Assembly (NCBI GenBank): GCA_016704275.1
Contig: JADJAK010000002.1
Span: 558,001-622,000, forward strand
Length of the DNA stretch: 64,000 bases
Direction: 5' to 3'
From: Gemmatimonadota bacterium
GTDB taxonomy: Bacteria; Gemmatimonadota; Gemmatimonadetes; Gemmatimonadales; GWC2-71-9
Shown one piece after another: positions 16,893 to 25,926 of this stretch (within the stretch, counting starts at the first letter, position 1; the number at the start of each line of letters is the position of its first letter). The notes under the pieces are model-generated. The model saw only the letters and a program-made list of their open reading frames with translations, was not told the DNA's origin and did not search any database. The translations under genes were made by a program, and so were the position numbers.

Positions 16893-17342
16893 CTACGAAT
16901 CGCAGGCAACCAGCCCTTCGACCGTGGCGGCCCCCAAGGGGCCGCCGTCCCCGAAGTACAGGGCACAGGTCTTCGCGGTACCGACGATCGACGACGTGGC
17001 GCCCCAGCCGGTCGTCCCCACGGCGAGCGTAACCGAGACGCCCGGGGACGGGTTGTAGACCAACTGGCTGGAGGGCACCGTCCCGCCATAATAGGCGCGG
17101 AAGTCGGCGAAGTAGGCTTCCTGCGACGTCGCGAGGTTCCGCAAGTCCGCCCGCATCTTCGCCACGTAGGCCCGCTCCTTCGTCGCCGCGAACTTCGGGA
17201 TGGCAATCGCGGCCAGGAGGCCGATGATCACCACCACGATCAGCAACTCGATGAGCGTGAAGCCGGCGCGCTGACGACGCCAGCCGAGAAGCGACTGCCC
17301 CTCGGCTGGCTGGCCACCGCGTGTGCGGAGCCGAAGTGTCAC
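16893..17342 (-). CDS. Type IV pilin (second major-type pilin)
   Basis: Prepilin of 149 residues. A long leader of about 27 residues ends in RQRAG, followed by the mature N-terminus FTLIELLIVVVIIGLLAAIA, with Glu at position 5 and the usual helix. Residues IPKFAATKERA continue the conserved helix and are nearly the same as in the adjacent pilin. The globular domain is short and has two cysteines (AKTCALYFGDGG and VEGLVACDS) that fit a C-terminal disulphide loop. It follows the first pilin by 36 bases and precedes a strong terminator, so both are probably one transcript from the sigma-54 promoter at 17836. The Arg-rich leader is unusual for a pilin. Confidence 0.9.
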   Translation of the reverse strand: MTLRLRTRGGQPAEGQSLLGWRRQRAGFTLIELLIVVVIIGLLAAIAIPKFAATKERAYVAKMRADLRNLATSQEAYFADFRAYYGGTVPSSQLVYNPSPGVSVTLAVGTTGWGATSSIVGTAKTCALYFGDGGPLGAATVEGLVACDS

Positions 17343-17378
17343 GAGATCACCGTGGTAGAGGTGAAGTGTGCCCGATCC

Positions 17379-17753
17379 TTAGCAGCTGATCTGGCCGTCG
17401 GTCGCCGCAGAGCCGCCAACCGTGACGGTGCAGGACTTCGGGTTGACCGTGATCGACGCGTTGGTGACGGTCGCGGTGTAGCTGCTCGCCGAACCGGTGA
17501 CCGTGAAGGTGTTGCCGGCCGACGGAGCGAAGATGGTCGTCGCCAGGGTCGACGTGTAGCCGGCCGACGCGTCAGAGAAGTACGCCTCTTCGGCCGTCAT
17601 GATGTTGCGGAGGTCGGTCTTGACCGACGCCAGCTTGGCCTTGTCCTTCGTGGCCGCGAACTTCGGAATCGCGATGGCGGCAAGAATGCCGATGATCACG
17701 ACCACGATGAGCAGTTCGATCAGCGTGAAGCCCTTCTTGTTGGTGGACAGCAT
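17379..17753 (-). CDS. pilA: Type IV major pilin PilA
   Basis: Main pilus subunit candidate. The ATG at 17753 gives 124 residues and is preceded by a very good ribosome site (AAGGAG, 9 bases upstream). Short leader MLSTNKKG, then the mature helix FTLIELLIVVVIIGILAAIA and PKFAATKDKAKLASVKTDLRNIMTAEEAYF. The rest is rich in Thr, Ser and Val (GYTSTLATTIF; TFTVTGSASSYTATVTNASIT) and ends with two cysteines (KSCTVTVGG; GQISC). The many Ser/Thr residues would suit O-glycosylation. The open frame extends to 17870, but that part covers the promoter. Regulation: sigma-54-type promoter at 17836-17852, presumably activated by PilR. Confidence 0.94.
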   Translation of the reverse strand: MLSTNKKGFTLIELLIVVVIIGILAAIAIPKFAATKDKAKLASVKTDLRNIMTAEEAYFSDASAGYTSTLATTIFAPSAGNTFTVTGSASSYTATVTNASITVNPKSCTVTVGGSAATDGQISC

Positions 17754-17835
17754 GGTGTGGTTCTCCTTGGGCGTGAATTGGGACTCAATGTTTGGGCGTT
17801 TCCCAAGCGCCCATTCCGGCGCTGCCCTGCAGATG

Positions 17836-17852
17836 AGCACAAGCAATGCCAA
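17836..17852 (-). promoter_or_regulatory. Sigma-54-type (-24/-12) promoter of the pilins
   Basis: Minus-strand sequence TTGGCATTGCTTGTGCT has GG and GC exactly 10 bases apart, matching the sigma-54 spacing, and a good -24 element (TTGGCAT). Predicted start of transcription is near 17825, giving a leader of about 70 bases to the pilA ATG. pilA is the textbook target of PilS/PilR and sigma-54, and both regulator genes are in this window. Confidence 0.72.
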
Positions 17853-18098
17853 TTTTGCCGTGTTCCGCATAACTCTCGTTCCAACAATGCTTTACACCAC
17901 GCGCAGGGTGGCAACCCCGGGTGACCCCCTTCGCCAATTCCCCGCACTTTGCATCCCCCTCGGCCCCGACCCGCCCGGTGCGCGCAGGAATAGTCGGCCC
18001 CGAAGCGTCTCGGGCTCGTCGCTGGCGGGTAACTTGCAACTCTGGTGCAGAGACGTGGTCGCCTCGTTCGCCCCCTCGCCTTCCGCCCGGAGTCCTGC

Positions 18099-19847
18099 TT
18101 GACCCTGCACCGCCTGCAATTGTGGATCGGGGCGCTGATCGTCGTGGTTGCCGCTGGCACGGCCTCGCCCGTGCTCAAGAATGACTGGACCCAGGACGAC
18201 GTGCCGCTGGTGCGGGAAGACGCACGGATCCACGATCTTGGCAATATCCGCGAGATTCTGACCACACCATTCTGGCCGACTGCAGGCGCCGCGGGACACC
18301 ACCGGCCGATGACCACGCTCACGCTCGCCGTCGACTGGGCGCTTGGCCGTGGCTCGATCCTCTCCTTCCGGATCATTTCGCTGACGCTGGTGGCCGCCGC
18401 CTCCCTGGTGGTCTTCATCCTCGCGCTCGAGCTGCTCCCGCTCTGGTGGGCCGCCCTGGTCGGCCTCGCCTTCGCCGTCCACCCCGTCCATGTCGAGGCG
18501 GTGGCGGTGGCGATCAACCAGGCCGAGTTGCTGATCGGGGGTGGGTACGCCCTCGTGGTGGTCTGGTATCTCCGTTTCCGCCGAACGCGCGATGCGACCT
18601 GGCGCGACCGGATCTTCCTCGCCGCCGCCATTTTCGTCGGCACACTCTATAAGGAGAGCGGGGTGGTCCTCCCCGCCCTGCTCGCCGCAACCGAGCTCTG
18701 CCTCCTCTCCGGTCAGCCGTGGCGTCAGCGCCTCGCCCAGTTCCGACCGACGGTGTTGCTGCAGGTCGCCACCGTGATGGCGGTGGTCTGGATTCGTGAC
18801 TGGGTCCTCAAGGGCGAGACGCGCGGCACCTTCACTGCCGAGGGCCTCGAAGGACTCGGACTCGGTGGCCGCGCGCTCACCATGCTCGGCGTGGTGCCGG
18901 AGTACCTCCGCCTCCTGCTCTGGCCCGCGTCGCTCCAGGCCGACTATTCACCGGGCGAAATCGTCGGCACCACCAGCTGGGGCAGTGCGCAGTCCCTCGG
19001 CGCGCTGATCCTCCTGCTCGTATTGGTGCTCGCCTTCCGGCTTCGGAAGAGCGCACCGGTGGTTCCCTTCGGCCTGGCGTGGATCGCGATCGGCATCGCT
19101 CCGGTGCACAACGTCCTGGTCCCGAGCGGCATCGTGCTCGCCGAGCGCACGCTCTTCCTCGCGAGCATCGGTGCGATGCTGGTGGTGGCGGGCTTGATCG
19201 CCGGCGTCATGAAGGACAACGCCGCCTCGGTCCGCCCGGCGGTGACGCGATTGGTGTATGGACTGCTCGCGGTCGCGGTGGTGCTCGGCGCGTCGCGGAG
19301 CTGGTCGCGCTATCACGTCTGGCGCACGCAATTGGGCCTCTGGACGCAGACCGTGATCGACGCGCCCGACAGCTATCGCGCCTGGGTGGCGCTCGGCTCG
19401 ATGATGCAGCGCCGTGAAGTGCGCCCCATGGGACTGCGCTTCACCGAGCGCGCCATGGCGATCTATCCGAGCGCCGCCGTGCTCTTCGGGCTCGCCGAGG
19501 GCTATCAGGGCAGCAACCACTGCGACCTGGCGATTCCGCACTTCCAGCATGCGTTGCGCCTGAAGGAATTCGCGCCCGGTCGATCGGAGTACTTGAGCTG
19601 CCTCACCTGGGAGGGGCAGTACGACCTGGCCTACGCCGAGGCGCTGCAAGGCGTGCGCAGTGGCTACGCGGTGCGCGTCTTCCTCACCTGGCGTCGCTGG
19701 CTCGAGGAGGTGCGTCGTGAACAACCGCGTCGGCACACTCGTTTTGCGCCGCCCAATGCCGGCGGGCTGATGACCAACGAGTCCTCGGAACCCGGGGTGT
19801 GGCAACTGCAGCCGCCGCTGCCACCGCTGGCAACGCTCCCCCAGTGA
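18099..19847 (+). CDS. TMTC-like GT-C mannosyltransferase family membrane protein
   Basis: About 580 residues with around ten hydrophobic helices. The loop NDWTQDDVPLVRED after the first helix has the acidic pair expected of GT-C enzymes, and FAVHPVHVEAVAVAINQAELL plus LYKESGVVLPALL match the signature regions of the TMTC/O-mannosyltransferase group. The C-terminal part (from about residue 440) is soluble and helical, possibly degenerate TPR-like. I prefer the TTG at 18099, preceded by GGAG at a 6-7 base spacing; a GTG at 18045 is the alternative. The product's stop overlaps the next gene's ATG (TGATG). Divergent from the pilins; a role in pilin O-glycosylation is possible but unproven. Confidence 0.78.
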   Translation: MTLHRLQLWIGALIVVVAAGTASPVLKNDWTQDDVPLVREDARIHDLGNIREILTTPFWPTAGAAGHHRPMTTLTLAVDWALGRGSILSFRIISLTLVAAASLVVFILALELLPLWWAALVGLAFAVHPVHVEAVAVAINQAELLIGGGYALVVVWYLRFRRTRDATWRDRIFLAAAIFVGTLYKESGVVLPALLAATELCLLSGQPWRQRLAQFRPTVLLQVATVMAVVWIRDWVLKGETRGTFTAEGLEGLGLGGRALTMLGVVPEYLRLLLWPASLQADYSPGEIVGTTSWGSAQSLGALILLLVLVLAFRLRKSAPVVPFGLAWIAIGIAPVHNVLVPSGIVLAERTLFLASIGAMLVVAGLIAGVMKDNAASVRPAVTRLVYGLLAVAVVLGASRSWSRYHVWRTQLGLWTQTVIDAPDSYRAWVALGSMMQRREVRPMGLRFTERAMAIYPSAAVLFGLAEGYQGSNHCDLAIPHFQHALRLKEFAPGRSEYLSCLTWEGQYDLAYAEALQGVRSGYAVRVFLTWRRWLEEVRREQPRRHTRFAPPNAGGLMTNESSEPGVWQLQPPLPPLATLPQ

Positions 19848-22800
19848 TGACCGCCGCAAAGTCGCCACGCACGGTCCCGTTCCTCTACGCGCTCTTCCTG
19901 CTCAGCGGGGCCGCGGGACTCTGCTACGAATCGGTATGGAGCCGCTACCTCGGGCTCTTCGTCGGGCACGCCGCGTACGCGCAGGTCCTGGTGCTGGCGA
20001 TCTTCCTCGGCGGGATGTCGCTCGGGGCCGCGCTGATTTCGCGCCGGGCGCGGACGATCGCGCGCCCATTGATGGCGTACGCCGTGATGGAGGCGGTCGC
20101 CGGACTGATCGGCCTCGGCTTTCATGACCTGTTCAACGTCGTCACGGGGGCCGCATATCAGGGGCTGCTTCCGGGGCTCGCGAGCGGACCGATGCGCACC
20201 GCCGCCACATGGAGCATCGCGGCCCTGCTGATCCTGCCGCAATCGATCCTGCTCGGCACCACCTTCCCGTTGATGAGCGCCGCCGTGCTGCGGCTGGCGC
20301 CGGCCGCCCCCGGTCGCGTCCTCGGCTGGCTGTACTTCACGAACTCCCTCGGTGCCGCCATCGGCGTGCTGATCGCCGGCTTCGTGCTCGTCGAGCGGAC
20401 CGGACTCCCGGGGGTGCTCGCAGCGGCCGCCACCGCGAACCTCCTGGTCGCACTGGTGGCGTTCGTCCTCGCGCGGCGTGCGGTCGATGCGGGTGATGCC
20501 GCCGAGGCGCCGGCGCCGACTGGTGCGGGTGCATCACAGTCGCAGCGACGGTTGTTGCTCTGGGCGGCGGGGCTGACGGCGTTCGCCTCCTTCTGCTACG
20601 AGATCGACTGGATCCGGATGCTGTCGCTGGTCCTCGGCAGCGCCACGCATTCGTTCGAGTTGATGCTCTCCGCCTTCATTCTCGGGCTCGCGCTCGGTGC
20701 CTTCTGGATCCGGCGCCGCAGCGACGGTACCGCCGATCCCTTCGTGCAGCTCGGCACCATTCAGATCGTGATGGGTGTGCTCGCCGTGGCCACGCTGCCG
20801 CTCTACGCCGCCTCCTTCCCGGTGATGGCGCTGCTGCTGACCACAGTCAGCCGAAGTGCCGCCGGATACGTCGCCTTCTCGTTCGTCCGCTACCTGCTCT
20901 GCCTGGTGATCATGTTGCCGGCCACCTTCTGCGCCGGCATGACGCTGCCGTTGCTCACGCGCGCGCTGATCGCGCGTGGCGAGGGCGAGGCGGCGATCGG
21001 TCGGGTGTATGCGGTCAACACCCTCGGGTCGATCATCGGGGTGATCGCGGCGAGCCTGCTCCTGCTGCCGTTGCTGGGGCTGATGGGCCTTGCCGTGGTG
21101 GCCGGGATTGTGGACATCGGAGTCGGCATCGCACTGCTGCGCGCCTCCCCCGCGGGTGCGCGCACGCTGCGTTGGGGTGTCCTCGCCATTGTGGCCGTGG
21201 TGGTGGTGGGCGTGGTCACGCCGCTCGACCGCACGGTGCTGGTCTCCGGCGTGTTCCGCGGCTCGTCGCTCGCGGTGGCGCGCTCGGTCACCTTGCCGTT
21301 CTACGCCGATGGCCGCACGGCAACAGTCTCGCTCAGCGAGAGCCCCGATGGCTTCCGCGTCCTCGCCACCAACGGCAAGGCGGACGCATCGCTCTCTGCC
21401 TTTGCGCGTCAGGGATGCACCGACTCGACCGTACGTCGCCGCATCGAGGGCGATCAGGTCACCCAACTCCTGCTCGGCATGATCCCGCTGGCCTACCATC
21501 CGCAAGGTGGCCGCGCGGCCGTGATCGGCCTCGGCTCCGGGGTGACCTCGCACATCCTGCTGGCGGCGCCAGCCCTCACGGAGGTCGTGACGGTCGAGAT
21601 CGAGCCGAAGATGGTCGAGGCGGCGCAGTTCTTTCGTCCCGCCAATCGGCGGACGTTCGACGCCGAGCGCTCCACCATCGTGCTGGAAGATGCCAAGGCG
21701 TACTTCGCGTCCTCCAACCGGAAGTGGGACCTGATCGTCTCGGAGCCGTCGAATCCGTGGGTGAGCGGCGTCTCGGGATTGTTCACGGTGGAGTTCTACC
21801 GACGCATTCGCGGCCAGATGGCAGCCAACGGCGTCTTCGCCCAATGGCTGCAGACCTATGAGCTCGACGACGACCTGGTGTTGTCGGTCCTCGCCGCCGT
21901 GCACGAGGTCTTTCCCGACTACCGCGTCCACCAGGTCGGTGCCGGTGACCTCGTGCTCGTGGCTTCGGCAGAGGGCCCGCTTCCTCCACCGAACTGGACG
22001 TCGGTGCTCTCACTGCCTGCGTTGGGACGCGACCTCTGCCACTACGTCCCGCTCGACGCAAGCGTGCTCGATGCCACGCTCCTCGCCGACCGGCGCTTGC
22101 TTGCCCCGGCCGTGGCACTCGTCGGGCAGCCGAACTCCGACTACTACCCCACGCTCGACTTGCAGGCCGAGCGTCGTCGCTTCGAGCGACGCGCCGCGGT
22201 GGGGATGATGGCGCTTGGCGATGATTGGCTCAACGCCACGCACGCGCTGACGCGCACGGCGGTCCCGCCGCGCGAGGCGGAAGTGCTGACGATGCTGGGG
22301 ATGCGGCGCGAGTCGGCCCAGTGGCGACGCACCTGGCAACGACGAAGCGCCCCGCCGCCTCAGGATGCGCCGGGCTTCCTGCACGATCTCCGCTACGACG
22401 CGCTCGGCTGGGACGCCGTCCTGGCGCACGATGCGCCCCCGGCGGACTGGCGGCCCTGGCTGGCGCAGTTCCAGCGCGTCGTGGAGACACGCGAGGGCGG
22501 CACCGCGGGATGGGTCGACACCACCCTCGCCGCCAACGCGATGGGATTTGCGGTGCGCCATGGCGCGCCGCCGGAGGTGCTCGCCGTGCTGGCCTTCCGC
22601 CGGGCGGTGCAGGGTTGGGATGACGTCGGGGTGCTGCGCGCTGCGGGCCGGCTGATTGTGCCCGGCGTGCGCACGCTGGAGTGGATCGGCGGCGATGAGT
22701 TGCACGATGGCGCCGTGATCGCGGCGCTGCGACTCGGTGACCGCGCCGAGGTCCTCGCGTGGGACCGGCGAACGGCGCCGCTCGCCCAGCGTGCCAGCAG

Positions 22801-22873
22801 CGATTTCCGATCGCGACTGTTGAGCGGCTGGATCAGGGCGAGTGCGGGCCCCGCCTCGTCCACGCCACCGTGA
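19847..22873 (+). CDS. Large multi-pass membrane protein with fused spermidine-synthase-like domain
   Basis: About 1008 residues. The N-terminal 440 residues form roughly twelve hydrophobic helices in two halves (FLYALFLLSGAAGLCYESVWSR and ASFCYEIDWIRML resemble each other, each with a CYE motif), as in MFS-like 'fused spermidine synthase' proteins. Residues about 480-760 form a SAM-methyltransferase-like fold: AVIGLGSGVTSHILL, VTVEIEPKMVEAAQFF, VLEDAKAYF and LIVSEPSNPWVSG. The catalytic aspartates of true spermidine synthases (GGGDG and DSTDP types) are not present, so polyamine synthesis is doubtful. A C-terminal region of about 200 residues is unassigned. The ATG at 19847 overlaps the previous stop. 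Substrate unknown. Confidence 0.78.
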   Translation: MTAAKSPRTVPFLYALFLLSGAAGLCYESVWSRYLGLFVGHAAYAQVLVLAIFLGGMSLGAALISRRARTIARPLMAYAVMEAVAGLIGLGFHDLFNVVTGAAYQGLLPGLASGPMRTAATWSIAALLILPQSILLGTTFPLMSAAVLRLAPAAPGRVLGWLYFTNSLGAAIGVLIAGFVLVERTGLPGVLAAAATANLLVALVAFVLARRAVDAGDAAEAPAPTGAGASQSQRRLLLWAAGLTAFASFCYEIDWIRMLSLVLGSATHSFELMLSAFILGLALGAFWIRRRSDGTADPFVQLGTIQIVMGVLAVATLPLYAASFPVMALLLTTVSRSAAGYVAFSFVRYLLCLVIMLPATFCAGMTLPLLTRALIARGEGEAAIGRVYAVNTLGSIIGVIAASLLLLPLLGLMGLAVVAGIVDIGVGIALLRASPAGARTLRWGVLAIVAVVVVGVVTPLDRTVLVSGVFRGSSLAVARSVTLPFYADGRTATVSLSESPDGFRVLATNGKADASLSAFARQGCTDSTVRRRIEGDQVTQLLLGMIPLAYHPQGGRAAVIGLGSGVTSHILLAAPALTEVVTVEIEPKMVEAAQFFRPANRRTFDAERSTIVLEDAKAYFASSNRKWDLIVSEPSNPWVSGVSGLFTVEFYRRIRGQMAANGVFAQWLQTYELDDDLVLSVLAAVHEVFPDYRVHQVGAGDLVLVASAEGPLPPPNWTSVLSLPALGRDLCHYVPLDASVLDATLLADRRLLAPAVALVGQPNSDYYPTLDLQAERRRFERRAAVGMMALGDDWLNATHALTRTAVPPREAEVLTMLGMRRESAQWRRTWQRRSAPPPQDAPGFLHDLRYDALGWDAVLAHDAPPADWRPWLAQFQRVVETREGGTAGWVDTTLAANAMGFAVRHGAPPEVLAVLAFRRAVQGWDDVGVLRAAGRLIVPGVRTLEWIGGDELHDGAVIAALRLGDRAEVLAWDRRTAPLAQRASSDFRSRLLSGWIRASAGPASSTPP

Positions 22874-23582
22874 GGTAGTGATTGGTGAAGCCGTGGCGCA
22901 GGGTGGACCAGACGCGGCGCCATGCCGCCGTCGGATGCCGGAGATAGTACTGCAGCAGGCTGGGTCGCAGGTCGCGGGTGCGTCGCTCCGTGCGCGACAC
23001 CACCGCGATCAGTGAATACGGCTGGACCTGACGGAGCATGGCCACCGGCTCGAGGCCGACCGCGCGTCCGAGGGCGAGCAACGAGGCTTCGGTGAAGTCG
23101 GTGCGGTGATGCGGGTTGGCATCGACCGATGGCGTGACCGGCACCGAGGTGACCAGCACGCCATCCTCGCGGAGCAGCCGGGCAAAGTCACGCAGCAGAC
23201 CGCGCGGATCGTCGACATGCTCGACGGTTTCCAGCGAGACGATCGCCGCAAACCGGCCAGGGCGACACCAGCCGGCCCCATCGCCCCGCACATGGGCCAC
23301 CCGCGCGTGCCGATAGCTGCGGCGCGCCTCGTCGAGCGCCGACGCGGCGATGTCGGCCGCCACGACGAACGAGTCCGCATCGCGGGTCGCCAACATCACG
23401 CTGCCGTAGCCGACCCCGCACGCGAGATCGAGCGTCAGGCCGCGCGGCACGTGCGCCACCGCCCAGGCGTACCGCTCGAGGTGCAGCGCCAACGTCGCGC
23501 GGCCGGTGACATCATCGCCGGCCAACTGCGTCGGGACGATCCGTTCAAGCGAATCCACGCCGTCCGGGATCACGGGGTCCAC
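22833..23582 (-). CDS. Class I SAM-dependent methyltransferase
   Basis: A 249-residue methyltransferase. Motif I is LTLDLACGVGYGSVML, the acidic residue after strand 2 is in VVAADIAASAL, and FAAIVSLETVEHVDDPRGLLRDFARLLREDGVLVTSVP gives the strand 4-5 region typical of Methyltransf_11/25 proteins that act on small molecules, quinones or sugars. The gene follows the GT-C transferase at 23570 with a 13-base overlap, so a role in modifying a surface glycan or lipid is a reasonable inference. Its 3' end overlaps the convergent membrane protein gene by 41 bases. Confidence 0.85.
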   Translation of the reverse strand: MDPVIPDGVDSLERIVPTQLAGDDVTGRATLALHLERYAWAVAHVPRGLTLDLACGVGYGSVMLATRDADSFVVAADIAASALDEARRSYRHARVAHVRGDGAGWCRPGRFAAIVSLETVEHVDDPRGLLRDFARLLREDGVLVTSVPVTPSVDANPHHRTDFTEASLLALGRAVGLEPVAMLRQVQPYSLIAVVSRTERRTRDLRPSLLQYYLRHPTAAWRRVWSTLRHGFTNHYLTVAWTRRGPHSP

Positions 23583-25165
23583 CGCTGCAGCTCGCCGGTC
23601 GCCACGGTGTAGCGCCAGGTGGTGCGCGTGGGCATGCTCCGCATCACCGTGCGGTTGGTCGTCTCGTCGAGTGCATGCACGGTGATCACCTCGGCGGTCT
23701 CGGGGTCAGCCACGTTACGCACCAGGCTCAGGTGCGGATCATCACCGTCGCGATAGCTGACAAAGATCAGCCCGCCGGCCGCTCCCGCGCTCGCCACGGC
23801 CTGCGCAAAGCGTTTGACGGGCGCCTGCCGATGGGCGCTGAATTGGCGCGCCCAACGGACGTCGTCACTCCCGGCGATGAGCAGCACCAGCGCGCCCGCG
23901 GCCGCCACGGCCGGAGGCGCCGCCGGCGTGCGCGTCATCCGCCGCAACACCTCGGCAACACCGAGCGCCACCACGAACGCCATCGCGGGCATCGCCTCGA
24001 CGTAGTAGGCCGTCCAGCTGGCTTCATGCGCATAGCCCAGATAGGCCAGCACCAGCAACACTCCCGTGCCGAGCGCAAACCAACCCGCGGCCGGCAGGAG
24101 GACGAGCCCCAGCGCGGCGAAGGGGACGAGCACGATACGCCAGCCGAAGAAGGTGGAGGTGGCGATGGTGGTCAGTCGCGTCCAGAGAATCTGCGGCAAC
24201 TGCTGCGGTTGATGCTCGCGGTGGCGTTCACGCAGTTCGACCATGGCCCGATCAAGATCGGACGTGAGCGCCAGTGATGGCGGGGTGACATCGAGGCCGA
24301 AGCCGAGGCGATCGAACGGCATGTACTGCGCGGTGTAGAGTGCCAGTGGGCTGCGACGCCACGAGCCGAGGGTCGCCTGATTCTGCAGCGGGGCGATCGC
24401 GAGGCAAAGCATGCCGAGCGTCATCGCGCCGAGCAGTGGACGCCAGCGCCCCGACCGCAGCGTGTCGCGGAGGACGACCACGCCGACAGGGAGAATGAAG
24501 ACCAGCATCGTCAATGGGCGGGTCACCGCGCCGAGTCCGGCGACCGCTGCGAGGCCAAGCAGCCATCGCGTCTGGCGTGACTGTCGCCACTCCAGCAGGC
24601 ACCACCAACCCACGAGCCAGCAGAGCGCGGTGGTCGACTCCGACATGTACGACGCGCGCCATCGCTGCTGCCCCGCCTGGGTGGTCCAGAGCGTCACGGT
24701 GAGGATCGCGAGGCCGGGGCCACCGAGCCGCCGGGCGAGGACCACCAGCATCGCCGCGGTGGCGCCGGCCAGGAGGATCGGCATCAGCCCGGGGAGGCCC
24801 AGCCAGATGCCGGGCACCAACATCAGGGCATGCCCGGGGAGCATCTTCGGGGCGACGACCGGAGTGACGAGCACGGCGGCCTGCGTGAACGCCGCCGGCA
24901 CGGCGACTCCCTCGCGCGCGAGACGGAAGTGCGCCAACAGCTCGGCCTGGAGTCGGTACGCCGCCTCGTCATGCCAGGCCGCCTCGGGTCGGAATCCCCC
25001 CCAGATCCACGCCGTCAGCCCGGCTGTCGCCACCCCCACCATCAGGGGGAAGAGCGGCGCCGCCAGCCAGGCTGGGGCGGCCGGCAGGGATGCCGAGGCG
25101 CGGCGTCCGACCAGCACCAGCGTCAGGCCAACGATCATGGCGAGCAGCAGGGAGGTCGGTGGCAT
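23570..25165 (-). CDS. GT-C-type integral membrane glycosyltransferase
   Basis: About 531 residues starting MPPTSLLLAMIVGLTLVLVG. After the second helix the loop RPEAAWHDEAAYRLQAELLAH contains the HDE acidic signature of GT-C enzymes, and PKMLPGHALMLVPGIWLG resembles the 'gas-pedal' region of related proteins. About ten helices follow, then a soluble C-terminal domain of 100 residues with no catalytic motif. The frame is open to 25441, but only the ATG at 25165 gives a clean N-terminus; the rest is Arg/Pro-rich shadow. It leads a two-gene unit with the methyltransferase and is divergent from the GT2 gene 26 bases away. Confidence 0.75.
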   Translation of the reverse strand: MPPTSLLLAMIVGLTLVLVGRRASASLPAAPAWLAAPLFPLMVGVATAGLTAWIWGGFRPEAAWHDEAAYRLQAELLAHFRLAREGVAVPAAFTQAAVLVTPVVAPKMLPGHALMLVPGIWLGLPGLMPILLAGATAAMLVVLARRLGGPGLAILTVTLWTTQAGQQRWRASYMSESTTALCWLVGWWCLLEWRQSRQTRWLLGLAAVAGLGAVTRPLTMLVFILPVGVVVLRDTLRSGRWRPLLGAMTLGMLCLAIAPLQNQATLGSWRRSPLALYTAQYMPFDRLGFGLDVTPPSLALTSDLDRAMVELRERHREHQPQQLPQILWTRLTTIATSTFFGWRIVLVPFAALGLVLLPAAGWFALGTGVLLVLAYLGYAHEASWTAYYVEAMPAMAFVVALGVAEVLRRMTRTPAAPPAVAAAGALVLLIAGSDDVRWARQFSAHRQAPVKRFAQAVASAGAAGGLIFVSYRDGDDPHLSLVRNVADPETAEVITVHALDETTNRTVMRSMPTRTTWRYTVATGELQRWTP

Positions 25166-25191
25166 CAGACTCGCAGGAGAGGGGGAGAGAC

Positions 25192-25926
25192 TTGAATCGC
25201 CGGAGGCGAGTGCACGTGCCGCAACAGCGCGAAGATGATGCCATCCGGAACGGCTGTTGGGTGGTGATCGCCGCCTACCGGGAGGCCACCGCCATCGGGG
25301 CCGTGGTGCACGGGCTCCGCGAGCACGGCTGGCGCGTCGTGGTGGTGGACGACGGCTCGGCCGATGCCACCGCCGCGGTGGCCCGCGCGGCGGGGGCGAC
25401 CGTGGTGCGTCATGCCGTGAACCTGGGGCAAGGTGCGGCACTGCGGACCGGCTTCGCCTTCGCCCTGGCAGACCCCAGCACCCGTGCGGTGGTCACCTTC
25501 GATGCCGACGGGCAGCACGCCCCGGAGGCGGTCGCTGCGCTGCTGGCCCCGCTCCAGCGCGGCGAGGCCGACGCGACGCTCGGCTCGCGCTTCCTCGATC
25601 CGGCCGCGACGGCTGATGTGCCACCGCTCCGTCGGCACCTGCTCCGACTCGCCACGCGACTGGCCCGACTCACGACCGGCCTCCCCCTCACCGACACGCA
25701 CAACGGACTCCGCGGCTTCACGCGCGAAGCCCTCGGCCGATTGACGCTGACACAGGATCGGATGGCCCACGCGTCGGAGATCCTGTCGCAGCTCGCCCGG
25801 CACGGCCTCCGCGTCCGCGAGGTCTCCGTCGCGATTCGCTACAGCGAGTATTCCGTCGCGAAGGGCCAGCGGATGATCGATGCGGTGACGATTCTCTGGG
25901 ATCTCTTCCTTACCCGAGCACGGTGA
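25192..25926 (+). CDS. GT2 family glycosyltransferase (polyprenyl-phosphate sugar transferase type)
   Basis: About 244 residues. The GT-A fold is clear: CWVVIAAYREATAIGAVV, VVVVDDGSADATAA, HAVNLGQGAALRTGF and the metal-binding VVTFDADGQHAPE. LGSRFLDP and THNGLRGFTREAL follow in the order found in DPM1-like enzymes that load a sugar onto polyprenyl phosphate. No C-terminal membrane helices. The TTG at 25192 behind GGGAGAGAC is my preferred start; GTG codons at 25210 and 25216 are alternatives. Its stop overlaps the start of a DUF2304 gene as GTGA. Such a carrier-charging enzyme would supply donors to the neighbouring GT-C transferases. Confidence 0.85.
   Translation: MNRRRRVHVPQQREDDAIRNGCWVVIAAYREATAIGAVVHGLREHGWRVVVVDDGSADATAAVARAAGATVVRHAVNLGQGAALRTGFAFALADPSTRAVVTFDADGQHAPEAVAALLAPLQRGEADATLGSRFLDPAATADVPPLRRHLLRLATRLARLTTGLPLTDTHNGLRGFTREALGRLTLTQDRMAHASEILSQLARHGLRVREVSVAIRYSEYSVAKGQRMIDAVTILWDLFLTRAR

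Noticed and set aside
19847..22873. True spermidine synthase
   Set aside because: The Rossmann domain lacks the catalytic Asp motifs of polyamine synthases; only fold-level similarity is claimed.
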